Positions 35,346 through 45,000 are shown, counted from the stretch's first letter. The stretch is DNA of 64,000 bases from JBDHWG01 sp039810085 (GCA_039810085.1 JBDHWG010000007.1:162825-226824); one strand, 5' to 3'. A program made the numbers and translations. The notes: a model not told the origin generated them from the letters alone.

Positions 35346-36987
35346 ATTCTTCATTCGCACCTCGGCGTTCATCAACAAGGAAGTCCGCGAGATTGTGCGC
35401 CAACCGCGCCTTGTCCTGAGCCTCATCCTGGGGCCATTCCTCATCCTGGCCCTGTTCGGCATTGGTTACCGCAGCGAAGCGCCGGTGCTGCGCACGGTCA
35501 TCGTCGTGCCGAACGAGCCGGCCCTCGTCAACACGGTGCAGCAGTACGCGCCGTCCTTCGGCGAACAGCTAAAGATCGCCGCTATTCTGCCGGATACACA
35601 GCTTTCAGCCCTCCTAACCTCACAGGACCCCGCGACCGCCAGCCAACGCCAGGCCGCTGCCAACGACCTCCTGGCTCAGCAGCGCGCCGACCTGGTGGCT
35701 TCGTTCCCGCCGGACGCCGCGCGCACCATCGAGAGCGGCAAGGCGGCCCCGTTCATCATGTATCACAACACCGTGGATCCGGTGCGCGACCAGTATGTCG
35801 GTTGGTTCGGCAGCGTCTACACCGACGCCATCAACCGCGTCGTGCTCATGTCGGTCGCGCAGAACGCGCAGGGTTCGACGGGCAACTTGCAAGAGGACAT
35901 GGCTAACATCCACAAGGCGACCCAGGACACCCGCGCGGCGCTGGATGCGGGAGACCGAGCCCGCGCCGCCCAATCGGCGCAGCAGATTGACCAGTCGTCG
36001 GACCAACTGGTCATGGCCCTAGCGGGCAGTGTTGGCCTGCTTGCCGGTGTGCAGTCGAATATCGGCGGCACGAGCGGCCAAGACGCCCAGGCCGCGCTGG
36101 CGGCTGCGCAGCGCCTGCGACAGCAAAGCGGCACGCTGAGCCAGTCGCTGTCAACATCGAGCGGCGCGGCGACGCAGGAGCAGAAGAACCAACTTACGCA
36201 GATCGAGCAGGACTCGGCAAACCTGGAAAAGACCCTTGCGACATTCAACCGCATCCCGCCGGAGGTGCTCGCCGCGCCGTTTGCCAACAAGACGGAGAAC
36301 GTGGCCTCGATTCGGCCCAACTTCGTCACCTACTACGGTCCGGGCGTCCTTGCGCTGCTCCTCCAACATCTCGCCGTCACAATGGCGGCGCTCGCCCTCG
36401 TCCGAGAGCGGCAGCTCGGCGCGATTGAGGTCTTCCGTGTCTCGCCGCTGTCGTCGTTCGAGACGCTGCTCGGCAAGTACGTGAGCTACATGCTGTTCTG
36501 CATCGTCATCGCCGTGGCCCTGGTTGCCCTCCTCGTCTTCGGCCTGGGCATCCCGCTCCAGGGCGGCATCTGGCCGCCGACGACGATGCACCTGCTTTTC
36601 GTGAGCCTGACCATCCTGGCCCTCATCGCCGCGTCGCTCGGCATCGGCTTCATCATCTCGGCGCTCTCCAACTCGGACAGCCAGGCGGTGCAGTTCTCGA
36701 TGATTGTCCTGCTGGCGTCGATTTTCTTCAGCGGCTTCTTCCTGTCGCTGGACTCGCTCTACGGTGTCTCGCGCATCGTCGCCTTCCTGCTGCCAGTCAC
36801 CTACGGCATTCGCGCCTTGCAAGCGTTGATGCTGCGCGGTCAGTCGCCGACGCTGCCGGACATGCCCCAGATTATGAGCGCCGACGTGACCGTGTGGTCG
36901 ATATCGTTCGGCGCCCTTGTGATCGGCGGTCTGGTGTTCTTCGTGCTCGCCGACCGCTTCCTGGCCCGCTCTTTCAAGCGCGCCTAG
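35329..36987 (+). CDS. ABC-2 type permease with large extracytoplasmic domain
   Basis: A 552-residue permease starting at GTG 35329 inside the ATPase gene. One membrane helix near residue 30 (LILGPFLILALFGIGY) is followed by a roughly 300-residue extracytoplasmic region, then about five helices and a short tail. The outer region contains a long heptad-like, Gln/Ala/Ser-rich coiled coil (about residues 185-305), recalling YhgE/Pip-type proteins. C-terminal half features such as RERQLGAIEVFRVSPLSSFE are typical of ABC-2 permeases. It partners with the ATPase encoded just upstream. The coiled coil might reach a wall or outer-layer partner (inference). Confidence 0.9.
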   Translation: MRGLLKFFIRTSAFINKEVREIVRQPRLVLSLILGPFLILALFGIGYRSEAPVLRTVIVVPNEPALVNTVQQYAPSFGEQLKIAAILPDTQLSALLTSQDPATASQRQAAANDLLAQQRADLVASFPPDAARTIESGKAAPFIMYHNTVDPVRDQYVGWFGSVYTDAINRVVLMSVAQNAQGSTGNLQEDMANIHKATQDTRAALDAGDRARAAQSAQQIDQSSDQLVMALAGSVGLLAGVQSNIGGTSGQDAQAALAAAQRLRQQSGTLSQSLSTSSGAATQEQKNQLTQIEQDSANLEKTLATFNRIPPEVLAAPFANKTENVASIRPNFVTYYGPGVLALLLQHLAVTMAALALVRERQLGAIEVFRVSPLSSFETLLGKYVSYMLFCIVIAVALVALLVFGLGIPLQGGIWPPTTMHLLFVSLTILALIAASLGIGFIISALSNSDSQAVQFSMIVLLASIFFSGFFLSLDSLYGVSRIVAFLLPVTYGIRALQALMLRGQSPTLPDMPQIMSADVTVWSISFGALVIGGLVFFVLADRFLARSFKRA

Positions 36988-37376
36988 CTTTTGCGGTTGT
37001 AGAACTCAACGCGCCAGCGCCACTCACTGCCGTCTGGCGCGTTCCACCATTCCAACAGCATCCCCACCTCGCCACCCGGCAGAATGACCGGCTTGCCGAT
37101 GTCGTCCTGGGTCGGCCAGCAGTCTTCGCGCCTGATGTCTGCGCCATCCCGGGTGAGCCGCGCCATCGGTCGGTCCGTCGTGCGCGCCAGATCCTTGCCA
37201 TACGCCAGGCGCTGACCGTCGTCGTCGCGCACCTCGACGGTCAGCGCCTCGGGCGCCGCGTGGACCAGCAGCGTATCTGTCGCATCCAGGCGGCCCCGCG
37301 CGAACGGCAAGCCGGTGCTGGCCGCTTGGCCGTACCACAAGTCCCAGATCTCGATTGCCGTCTCTAATTTTGCCAT
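36984..37376 (-). CDS. conserved hypothetical protein
   Basis: A 130-residue soluble protein beginning MAKLETAIEIWDLWYG and ending EWRWRVEFYNRKS. It contains AASTGLPFARGRLDATDTLLVHAAPEALTV in two segments and a Gly-rich turn LPGGEVGMLLEWW near the end; mostly beta-strand prediction. I believe similar small proteins occur in Chloroflexota, but no function is known to me. ATG 37376 is chosen over an upstream in-frame start at 37469, which would run into the promoter of the divergent gene. Its 3' end overlaps the convergent permease stop. Confidence 0.7.
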   Translation of the reverse strand: MAKLETAIEIWDLWYGQAASTGLPFARGRLDATDTLLVHAAPEALTVEVRDDDGQRLAYGKDLARTTDRPMARLTRDGADIRREDCWPTQDDIGKPVILPGGEVGMLLEWWNAPDGSEWRWRVEFYNRKS

Positions 37377-37437
37377 GCCCCATCCCTCCGGAGAGTCTAG
37401 CTCGGCCCGGAGCACATTCGATGCCACGTCCCTTAGC

Positions 37438-37466
37438 TTGACAACGCCATGCGGCGGGTCTATCCT
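37438..37466 (+). promoter_or_regulatory. promoter of the membrane-protein gene at 37506
   Basis: -35 TTGACA (37438-37443), 17-base spacer, -10 TATCCT (37461-37466), giving a leader of roughly 35 bases to ATG 37506. It supports that ATG rather than the longer frame from 37449. Confidence 0.65.
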
Positions 37467-37505
37467 CAATCCCAGAATTGCGATGGTCCCGACCCCGGAG
37501 CAGCC

Positions 37506-38360
37506 ATGTCAGAGGGCGCAAATCCAGCCAACGCCGATAGCAGCACCAATGAGCTACGCACGAAGTTCGTCGAGCTTGAATACCGGTATCTCGTCGAGTC
37601 GAGCTTCCACTCCGACAACCTGCGCAACCAGATCATCCAGTTCTACCTGCTCGTCGCGGGCCTCGCGGCGACCGCCATCGTGGGCCTGGCGCAACTGTCG
37701 GCGACACGGGGCACAAGCGCGCCGAGTGGCCTTGACTTCCCGACATGGAGCTACGGCGCGCTGGCATTCTTCGTCGGCCTCACCGGCGTTATCATGATTC
37801 CCATCTTCGTCCGGCTGCGGCGGGTGGTGATGGAGTGTTTGCAGGGGACCGTCCTGTTGAAGCGTTACGTCCAGCAGGCAATGAGAACCCAGGATGGCGG
37901 GGGGTTTGACGCCGCCATGATCTGGGATGCCGACAGTCTGCCTACAGACGAGCACTACCTCACGGCATCATTCATGCTCGTCTTCGTCGTCATGCTTCTT
38001 GACAGCGCCATGTTCGCCCTTAGTGCGGCCTCACTCAAACCCGCGTGGCTGTCGTGGGAAGCGTGGGGACTATGGAGTCTGACGCTTGGCATCGTCCTCC
38101 TGACAATCCAGGTGGTCGTCTACCGCTGGCTGCTCTATCGTGAGCTGAGGCGCGCCCTGACCTCCGACCGACTGGGGTTGAAATGGGCTGCGCTAGGCAT
38201 GACGCTCGAAGACGACAAAGGCTTTACACCCCCGCGCATTGTCGGTCCCATCATCAAAGCCGTGATTGTGGGGTGCGCTGCGGTTGGGCTATGCGGCCTC
38301 ACTGCTCTTGTGTTGACTGCGCGCGACCTGCTGACGCTTATCCGGTCGTCACTCATCTGA
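37506..38360 (+). CDS. membrane protein of unknown function (four helices)
   Basis: A 284-residue protein. A hydrophilic N-terminus with an amphipathic stretch (FVELEYRYLVESSFHSDNL) precedes two helices (about 50-66 and 82-100), a 70-residue soluble loop, two further helices (about 160-178 and 188-206), another charged loop, and a last helix near residue 255. No enzymatic motif was recognised. The layout resembles small RipA/DUF-type membrane proteins with cytosolic loops, but I cannot name a family. It is followed after 11 bases by the isomerase-like gene and may be co-transcribed with it and with gnd. Confidence 0.65.
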   Translation: MSEGANPANADSSTNELRTKFVELEYRYLVESSFHSDNLRNQIIQFYLLVAGLAATAIVGLAQLSATRGTSAPSGLDFPTWSYGALAFFVGLTGVIMIPIFVRLRRVVMECLQGTVLLKRYVQQAMRTQDGGGFDAAMIWDADSLPTDEHYLTASFMLVFVVMLLDSAMFALSAASLKPAWLSWEAWGLWSLTLGIVLLTIQVVVYRWLLYRELRRALTSDRLGLKWAALGMTLEDDKGFTPPRIVGPIIKAVIVGCAAVGLCGLTALVLTARDLLTLIRSSLI

Positions 38361-38371
38361 GGAGGCTCATC

Positions 38372-39373
38372 GTGTCCCGTCCTGTTACATTGTTTACCGG
38401 CCAGTGGGCCGATCTCCCCCTCGAGACTCTGGCGCAGAAGGCGAGCGCCTGGGGCTTCGACGGTCTAGAGTTGGCTTGCTCGGGCGACCACTTCGATGTA
38501 GCCCAGGCCCTCTCTGACCCTGGCTACGTTCAATCCCACCGAGAGCTTCTGGAACGCTACGGGCTGAGGTGCTGGGCCATCAGCAACCACCTCGTGGGAC
38601 AGGCCGTGTGCGATCCGATAGACAATCGGCACAAGGATATCTTGCCCTCAGACGTTTGGGGCGACGGCGACCCGGAAGGCGTGCGCCAGCGCGCTGCGCA
38701 GCGCATGGCGGATACGGCGCGGGCGGCTGCTCGCCTCGGCGTCGAGATCGTCACGGGCTTTACTGGGTCCAGCGTATGGGCGCAACTCTACTCGTTCCCG
38801 CCTAACGACTTCGCCGCCATCGAGGCGGGCTACCAGGATTTCGCCAATCGCTGGAATCCGATCCTGGACGTGTTCAAGCAGGAGGACGTGCGCTTCGGGC
38901 TGGAGGTTCACCCGACGGAGATCGCCTACGACTTCGTGACGACGCGCAAGGCCCTAGACGCGCTGGGCTGGCGGCCGGAGTTCGGCATCAACCTGGACCC
39001 AAGTCACTTCGCGCACCAATTTCTCGACGCCGCCGCGTATGCCGAGGAGTTCGCCGAGCGCATCTACCACGTGCATGTCAAGGACTCCAAGAAGCGCCTG
39101 AACGGGCGGCGCAGCATCCTCGGCTCCCACCTGAACTTCGGTGGGCGCGAGCGCGGCTGGGACTTCGTCTCGCCGGGCCACGGCGACGTAGACTTCGAGG
39201 AATTGTTCCGCGCGTTGAATCGGATCGGCTACCAGGGGCCGCTGTCTATCGAGTGGGAGGATTCCGGGATGGACCGCGACTGGGGCGCGCCGGACGCCAT
39301 CGCCTTCGTTCGCCGAACTGACTTCGCCCCGTCGTCTATCGCCTTCGACGCAGCGTTTAAGAGCCAGAAGTAA
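38372..39373 (+). CDS. sugar phosphate isomerase/epimerase family protein (xylose isomerase-like TIM barrel)
   Basis: A 333-residue AP-endonuclease-2/xylose-isomerase-like barrel. The GTG at 38372 follows GAGGAGG; longer frames upstream run inside the previous gene. Features of the family are GFDGLELA near residue 29, FGLEVHPTEIAYDF (a metal-ligand Glu and His), NLDPSHFAHQ (Asp and His ligands), YHVHVKDSKK, and SIEWEDSG (a final Glu ligand). Such proteins isomerise or epimerise sugars, or carry out inositol catabolism. It sits 16 bases before 6-phosphogluconate dehydrogenase, which suggests feeding of a sugar or polyol into that route; substrate unknown. Confidence 0.88.
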   Translation: MSRPVTLFTGQWADLPLETLAQKASAWGFDGLELACSGDHFDVAQALSDPGYVQSHRELLERYGLRCWAISNHLVGQAVCDPIDNRHKDILPSDVWGDGDPEGVRQRAAQRMADTARAAARLGVEIVTGFTGSSVWAQLYSFPPNDFAAIEAGYQDFANRWNPILDVFKQEDVRFGLEVHPTEIAYDFVTTRKALDALGWRPEFGINLDPSHFAHQFLDAAAYAEEFAERIYHVHVKDSKKRLNGRRSILGSHLNFGGRERGWDFVSPGHGDVDFEELFRALNRIGYQGPLSIEWEDSGMDRDWGAPDAIAFVRRTDFAPSSIAFDAAFKSQK

Positions 39374-39389
39374 GCAAAGGGAGCAACAA

Positions 39390-40853
39390 ATGGCACAGGC
39401 AGACATTGGATTGATTGGTCTGGCCGTGATGGGCCAGAACCTCGTGCTCAACATGAACGATCACGGCTTCGTCGTGGCTGTGTTCAACCGCACGACCAAG
39501 GTGACGGAGGACTTCCTCGCCGGCAACGCCAAGGGTACGCATGTCATCGGCGGGAAGACACTGGAAGAGTTCGTGTCGCTGCTCAAGAAGCCGCGGCGCG
39601 TGATGCTGATGGTGAAGGCCGGGCAGCCGGTGGACGACTTTATCGAGAAGCTCATCCCGCTGCTGGAGCCGGGCGACATCATCATCGACGGCGGCAACTC
39701 GAACTACGAAGACACGATGCGCCGCACCAAGTATGTCGAGAGCAAGGGTCTGCTTTACGTCGGCAGCGGTGTCTCCGGCGGCGAGGAGGGCGCGCGGCAT
39801 GGCCCATCGCTCATGCCCGGCGGCTCGCCGGACGCCTGGCCCCACATTCAGCCCATCTTCCAGGCCATCGCTGCGAAGGTTCCAGAGGGTGACCCGAACG
39901 GCGCGCCGTGCTGCGATTGGGTCGGCGAGAATGGCGCGGGCCACTTCGTGAAGATGGTCCACAACGGCATCGAGTATGGCGACATGCAAATCATCGCCGA
40001 GGCGTACTTCCTGATGAAGGAGGGCCTGGGGATGACCAACGATGAGATGAGCAAGGTCTTCGACGAGTGGAACCGGACCGAGCTGGAGTCCTACCTTATT
40101 GAGATTACCCGTGACATCCTGGCGTACAAGGATGCGGACGGCACACCGATCATCGATGTGATTCTCGACAGCGCGGGGCAGAAGGGCACCGGCAAGTGGA
40201 CCGTGGTCTCTTCCCTCGACCAGAGTATCCCCTTGACGCTCATCGGCGAGGCCGTCTACGCCCGCTTCCTCTCGGCCTTGGTCGAGCAGCGCGGCGTGGC
40301 GTCGAAGGTGCTTACCGGCCCCGACCCGCGCTACGATGGGGACAAAAAGAAGTTGCTAGAGGACTTGCGCCAGGCGGTCTACGCCGCTAAGATTATGTCG
40401 TACACCCAGGGCTACATGCTGATGCAGACGGCGGCGCAGGTCTACGGCTGGAATCTAAACTTGGGCGGCATCGCCTTGATGTGGCGCGGCGGCTGCATCA
40501 TCCGCTCGGTGTTCCTTGGTAAAATCAAGGAGGCCTTCGACGCTTATCCCGGCCTGAGCAACCTGCTCCTCGCGCCCTACTTCCGCGACGCCGTCGAGAA
40601 CGCGCAGCCGGGTTGGCGTCGGGCTATCGCCGCATGCGTCACGCTTGGCATCCCCGCGCCGGCCATGAGTAGCGCGCTGGCGTTCTACGACGGCTACCGC
40701 CGCGCTCGCCTGAGCGCCAACCTGCTCCAGGCCCAGCGTGACTACTTCGGCGCTCACACCTACGAGCGCACCGACCGACCCCGCGAGCAATTCTTCCACA
40801 CGAACTGGACTGGCACGGGCGGCAACGTCACAGCGCGCGCCTACAAGGCGTAA
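39390..40853 (+). CDS. gnd: 6-phosphogluconate dehydrogenase, decarboxylating
   Basis: A 487-residue enzyme of usual long-form (NADP-type) length, oxidising 6-phosphogluconate to ribulose-5-phosphate and CO2. The dinucleotide fold opens with IGLIGLAVMGQNLVLNM and FNRTTKV; the active site is GSGVSGGEEGARHGPSLMPGG, then CCDWVGENGAGHFVKMVHNGIEYGD in two parts with the catalytic Lys and HNGIE. Its product is the substrate of phosphoribulokinase, encoded about 10 kb away in the Calvin operon. AAAGGGAG precedes the ATG. A palindrome follows the stop by five bases. Confidence 0.96.
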   Translation: MAQADIGLIGLAVMGQNLVLNMNDHGFVVAVFNRTTKVTEDFLAGNAKGTHVIGGKTLEEFVSLLKKPRRVMLMVKAGQPVDDFIEKLIPLLEPGDIIIDGGNSNYEDTMRRTKYVESKGLLYVGSGVSGGEEGARHGPSLMPGGSPDAWPHIQPIFQAIAAKVPEGDPNGAPCCDWVGENGAGHFVKMVHNGIEYGDMQIIAEAYFLMKEGLGMTNDEMSKVFDEWNRTELESYLIEITRDILAYKDADGTPIIDVILDSAGQKGTGKWTVVSSLDQSIPLTLIGEAVYARFLSALVEQRGVASKVLTGPDPRYDGDKKKLLEDLRQAVYAAKIMSYTQGYMLMQTAAQVYGWNLNLGGIALMWRGGCIIRSVFLGKIKEAFDAYPGLSNLLLAPYFRDAVENAQPGWRRAIAACVTLGIPAPAMSSALAFYDGYRRARLSANLLQAQRDYFGAHTYERTDRPREQFFHTNWTGTGGNVTARAYKA

Positions 40854-40858
40854 CGACC

Positions 40859-40891
40859 AGACCTGACAGGTTTTCGGAACCTGTCAGGTCT
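40859..40891. terminator. palindromic hairpin after gnd (second copy of the CCTGACAGG element)
   Basis: A perfect 14-base stem, AGACCTGACAGGTT (40859-40872) with AACCTGTCAGGTCT (40878-40891), loop TTCGG. It lies between the convergent gnd and flavoprotein genes and can act as a bidirectional terminator. Its core is the same as the palindrome at 10964-10990. Confidence 0.75.
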
Positions 40892-40899
40892 GACGTTTG

Positions 40900-42135
40900 C
40901 TATGCCAGGTACTTGTGGATGAATTGAACCGCCATCGCGCCTTCGCCCACAGCGGACGCGACGCGCTTCACTGACCCTGACCGCACATCCCCGGCAGCGA
41001 AAATGCCGGGGATGCTCGTCTCCAGCATGTAGGGCTGGCGCTCCAGCGGCCAACCGGGCGGGCACTGATCGTCCACGACTAAATCCTGCCCCGTGAGGAT
41101 AAACCCTTGCTCGTCGCACAGCAGCGCGCCGTCGAGCCAGTCGGTGCGCGGGTGCCCGCCGATGAAGACGTGCAGCGTTCGCGCGGGAACGGTCGTCGTC
41201 TCGCCGGTCTCGGTGTTCTCGATAGTGATGGACTCCAGGCAGGTCTCGCCATCTACAGCGATGACCTGGGTATGGGGACGCACCTCGATGTTCGGCATCG
41301 CTTTGATTTCCTGGATCAAGTAGTGGGACATGCTTGCTTCGAGGCCCGCGCCGCGCACGAGCATGACGACGTGGTTGGCATAGCGGGCGAAGTAGAGCGC
41401 CGCCTGACCGGCCGAATTCGCCCCACCGACCAAGTAAACGTCCTCGTCGCGACAAGAGGGCGCCTCGGTGCGCACCGCGCCATAATAGATGCCCGCCCCC
41501 GTCAGTCGGTCCGCCCCCGGCGCATCCAGCGTGCGATACATCATGCCGGTGGCGATGAGGATGACGTGGCAGCCAAGCTCGCTGCCATCCGCGAGGCGCA
41601 CGCTGCGGTACGTCCCCTGCGCCCCCACGCCCGCGGCCGCCTGCGGCGTCAGAATCTCCACGTCGAATTTCTCGGCCTGGGCCACAGCCCGTCGGGCGAG
41701 GTCAGCGCCGCTCAACCCGGCCGGGAAGCCGAGGTAGTTCTCGATGCGCGAGCTCATCCCCGCCTGGCCGCCGGGGGCTTCGCACTCGATGATGAGAGTG
41801 CGTAAGCCCTCCGACGCGCCATACACCCCAGCAGCCAGCCCCGTCGGTCCGCCGCCGACGATGATAAGGTCATAGAAGGGATGCTCGGCCTCAGTTTGCA
41901 GGCCGACGCGCTCGGCCAGCTCGATGTTCGACGGCGCAACGAGGTACGTTCCGTCCGGGCAGACGACAATCGGCAGCCTGTCGGTCGGCGCACCGAGGGA
42001 CTCGAGGCGCTCACGGGCATCTTTCGAGCTCTCGATGTCGAGCCAGCGATAGGGAATCAGGTTGCGGGCCAGGAAATCCTTGATGTTATGGGTCGCATCG
42101 GACCACCGGTGTCCGATGACGTCGAATCGCTCCAT
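40900..42135 (-). CDS. thioredoxin reductase-like FAD/NAD(P) flavoprotein lacking redox cysteines
   Basis: A 411-residue protein. Residues 1 to about 80 look like a glutaredoxin-type fold (FDVIGHRWSDATHNIKDFL) without a C-x-x-C. The rest is a thioredoxin-reductase fold: FAD site IIVGGGPTGLAAG, GGQAGMSSRIENYLGFP, NAD(P) site LVGGANSAGQAA, and the C-terminal FAD motif IFAAGDVRSG. The C-A-T-C disulfide of true TrxR is absent, so it cannot work as a classical thioredoxin reductase; ferredoxin/flavin-type or purely electron-transfer roles are open. ATG 42135 precedes the N-terminal fold; an upstream extension to 42261 overlaps the next gene and is rejected. It is the third gene after the LLM and aldehyde oxidoreductase genes. 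Confidence 0.85.
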   Translation of the reverse strand: MERFDVIGHRWSDATHNIKDFLARNLIPYRWLDIESSKDARERLESLGAPTDRLPIVVCPDGTYLVAPSNIELAERVGLQTEAEHPFYDLIIVGGGPTGLAAGVYGASEGLRTLIIECEAPGGQAGMSSRIENYLGFPAGLSGADLARRAVAQAEKFDVEILTPQAAAGVGAQGTYRSVRLADGSELGCHVILIATGMMYRTLDAPGADRLTGAGIYYGAVRTEAPSCRDEDVYLVGGANSAGQAALYFARYANHVVMLVRGAGLEASMSHYLIQEIKAMPNIEVRPHTQVIAVDGETCLESITIENTETGETTTVPARTLHVFIGGHPRTDWLDGALLCDEQGFILTGQDLVVDDQCPPGWPLERQPYMLETSIPGIFAAGDVRSGSVKRVASAVGEGAMAVQFIHKYLA

Positions 42136-42212
42136 GTGTCTCTCTCTGCGAGCATGTTGTGTGCTTGTAGCATGGTCAGCCAGAGAGAGTCTTTCAAGAA
42201 CGGGGCCATCGC

Positions 42213-44981
42213 TCAGCGTAACGAGTTCTCGCGGCGGGCGTCGAGCTGCGCCTTGAGCCACTTCTTGTCGGCGGGCAGATTGTGGCAGCGAACGCCAGTC
42301 GCATTATAGATGGCGTTGATAATGGCCGGCGCGGTCGGGATCGACGCCAATTCCCCAACGCCCTTCGCGCCGTACGGGCCGTCCGTCGTTTCGTGCTCGA
42401 CGAAGAAGGTGATGACCTCCGGTGTCTGGTCGATGGTGGGCAGGTTGCACTTGAACAGGGAGTCCGTCAGCACCTTGCCCTCCTGCATCACGAAGTTCTC
42501 TTGCAGCGCCATGCCCAGCCCCATCGAGATGCTGCCCTCGACCTGGCCGAGCAGCGCCAGCGGGTTCATCACGCGGCCCACGTCGCACGCTGCAATGACC
42601 TTGAGCACCTTGGTCTCGCCGGTCTTGACGTCCACCTCGACCAGCGCCGCCTGCGCCCCAAAGCCGAAGGCGAAGTGCTGGTACTGCTCTGTCGGCGGCG
42701 CGACGTACTGATAGCGGATGCACGGGGTGCGGCCCTCGCGCTGCGCCGCCGCCACGACCTCGCCCAAGCCAACGGCGTGGCCGTTGCTGCTGACGCGGCC
42801 GTTGGCGAAGACCAGCGTGTCCGGGTGCGCGTCCAGGATTTCGGCCGCCGTTTGGCTCAGCAGGGCGCGCACCTCACGGCTGGCGTGACGCGCGGCATTG
42901 CCGGTGACGTAGGTCTGGCGCGACGCCGTGGTCGCCTGACCGTCGGGCGTCAGGTCCGTGTCCGACAGTAGCACATCCACGTTCTCGTAGGGTACGCCTA
43001 GCTCCTCGGCCACAATCTGCGCCAGAACCGTGGGCAGCCCCTGGCCAATCTCTGCCGCGCCCGCGCGAACCATCGCCCGGCCGTCGGTGAACAGCTCGAC
43101 CTCGGCCCCCGCCGCGTCGTACGCGCCGCTGCCATAGCCGGTGTTCTTGTAGGCGCACGCCATGCCCCAGGCACGGCGTTTGTCGCCCTCGACGGGCACG
43201 AAGTCGTTGTGCTTCTCCATCTCGGCGGCGACAAGCTCCAGCGCCTCGCGCAAGCCGCAGCTCTCGTTGAGCACCTGACCGGCCAGCGTCTTCTTGCCGT
43301 AGTCGAGGATGTTCTTGCGGCGCATCTCCAGCGGCGAGATGCCTAGCGCCTCGGCCAGCACGTCCATCTGCACTTCCATGGCGAAGCCACTCTGCGTCAC
43401 GCCGAAGCCGCGGAACGCGCCCGACGGTACGTTGTTGGTGTACATCGCGTAGGTGTCCACCTGGACGTTCGGTACCTCATTCGGCCCGGCGGCGTGGGTG
43501 GTCGTGCGCAGCATGACGTGGTTGCTCAGGCTGGCGTACGCCCCGCCATCGCCGTACACCTCGACCTCGTGGGCGGTGAGTGTGCCGTCGCGCTTCGCGC
43601 CGGTCTTCATGCGAATGACTGTCGCGTGGCGCTTCGGGTGAACCAGCAGCGACTCCTTGCGGCTGAAGACCATCTTCACTGGCCGCCCGGTCGCCCACGC
43701 GCCAAGCGCGACGAGAATCTGCACCGAGACGTCTTCCTTGCCGCCGAAGCCGCCGCCGATGAGGCAGTTGATCACACGAATGCGCTCTTCCGGCACGTTC
43801 AGGGTCGCCGCAATCTGGCTGCGGTCGCTGAACGGAATCTGGCCGCCGCAGTAGACAGTGATGCGGCCATCCTCACCCGGCACGGCCAGCCCCGCCTCCG
43901 GCTCGATGAAGCCGTGCTCCACCGTTTGCGTGGTATACTCGCGCTCGACAATGACGTCCGCCTCGGCGAAGCCTTTCGCCAGGTCGCCGTTCTCCAGGTG
44001 GAAGTGGGCCAGGAAGTTACCATGAGCGCCGTGGCCGAAGCGCTCGACGTTCTCGTGGATGATAGGCGCATCTGGCTGCGCGGCCTGCTTCGGGCCACTC
44101 ACAACCGGCAGCGGCTCGTACTCCACCTGGATGAGCTTGAGCGCCTCCTGGGCGGCGGCTTCGGTCGCGGCCACGACCAGGGCAATCGCGTCGCCCACAT
44201 AGCGCACCTTGTCGTAGCACAGCACCGGCCAATCGATCTCGTGGACGCCGCAGTCCTTGCGGCCAGGGATGTCGGCGGCGGTCAACACGGCGACGACGCC
44301 AGGCAGGCGCTTCGCTGCCTCAGTATCGACGCGCAGCAGCCGCGCGTGGGGATACTGGCTGCGCAGCGCCTTGGCGTGCAGCATCCCTTCCACGTACAGG
44401 TCATCGGCGTAGATGCCCTTGCCCGTCACTTTTGCAACGGCATCCGGGCGTGGCATCGGTCGGCTGATGGCCTTGAGCGGGTTCTTGACGGCGGGCAAGG
44501 GGGGCGTTGGCTGCCCCATCGCCTGCTGAATGGCGCGAACGATGGCGTTGTGGCCGGTGCAGCGGCAGATGTTCCACTGGTGGCCGTCGTAAATCTCTTC
44601 CAGGGTTGGATTCGGGTTCTTCTCCAGCAGGGCGATGGTGGACAGGATAAAGCCCGGCGTGCAAAATCCGCACTGCACCGCGCCCTGGTCGATGTATGCC
44701 TGCTGCACCGGGTGCAGGCTGCACCCGTCCGGCGGATGAACACCCTCTATGGTGGTCACGTTCGCCCCATGGGCGCGACGCATCTGCACCAGGCAGGACC
44801 GCACGGGCTCACCGTCCTTGATGACCATGCAGCTCCCGCAGTGCCCCGTGGCGCAGCCATCCTTGACGCCGGTCAGGCCGATCTGGTCGCGCAGCACGTC
44901 CATCAGGTAGCTCTTCGGGGAGGCTGTTACCTGGTGGGTTTCCCCATTCACGGTCAGGGTATACGTCTGTGTATCTGACAT
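42213..44981 (-). CDS. molybdenum hydroxylase, aldehyde oxidoreductase/xanthine dehydrogenase type (2Fe-2S plus Mo domains fused)
   Basis: A 922-residue fusion with the layout of aldehyde oxidoreductase (Mop). Residues 1-80 are a plant-type [2Fe-2S] domain (DGCATGHCGSCMV then SCLV), residues 85-165 the second [2Fe-2S] domain (QCGFCTPGFI, CRCTGH), and from about 190 the molybdopterin-binding halves, with GGGFGGKED, GAFRGFGV and the catalytic Glu in GAKGVGEL. No FAD domain is present. It should hydroxylate an aldehyde or purine with water, passing electrons through the iron-sulfur clusters. ATG 44981 is preferred over 44987 because GGAGG is nine bases before it. No maturation gene is in the window. 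Confidence 0.93.
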   Translation of the reverse strand: MSDTQTYTLTVNGETHQVTASPKSYLMDVLRDQIGLTGVKDGCATGHCGSCMVIKDGEPVRSCLVQMRRAHGANVTTIEGVHPPDGCSLHPVQQAYIDQGAVQCGFCTPGFILSTIALLEKNPNPTLEEIYDGHQWNICRCTGHNAIVRAIQQAMGQPTPPLPAVKNPLKAISRPMPRPDAVAKVTGKGIYADDLYVEGMLHAKALRSQYPHARLLRVDTEAAKRLPGVVAVLTAADIPGRKDCGVHEIDWPVLCYDKVRYVGDAIALVVAATEAAAQEALKLIQVEYEPLPVVSGPKQAAQPDAPIIHENVERFGHGAHGNFLAHFHLENGDLAKGFAEADVIVEREYTTQTVEHGFIEPEAGLAVPGEDGRITVYCGGQIPFSDRSQIAATLNVPEERIRVINCLIGGGFGGKEDVSVQILVALGAWATGRPVKMVFSRKESLLVHPKRHATVIRMKTGAKRDGTLTAHEVEVYGDGGAYASLSNHVMLRTTTHAAGPNEVPNVQVDTYAMYTNNVPSGAFRGFGVTQSGFAMEVQMDVLAEALGISPLEMRRKNILDYGKKTLAGQVLNESCGLREALELVAAEMEKHNDFVPVEGDKRRAWGMACAYKNTGYGSGAYDAAGAEVELFTDGRAMVRAGAAEIGQGLPTVLAQIVAEELGVPYENVDVLLSDTDLTPDGQATTASRQTYVTGNAARHASREVRALLSQTAAEILDAHPDTLVFANGRVSSNGHAVGLGEVVAAAQREGRTPCIRYQYVAPPTEQYQHFAFGFGAQAALVEVDVKTGETKVLKVIAACDVGRVMNPLALLGQVEGSISMGLGMALQENFVMQEGKVLTDSLFKCNLPTIDQTPEVITFFVEHETTDGPYGAKGVGELASIPTAPAIINAIYNATGVRCHNLPADKKWLKAQLDARRENSLR

Positions 44982-45000
44982 GGTCATCTACCTCCGGCAT

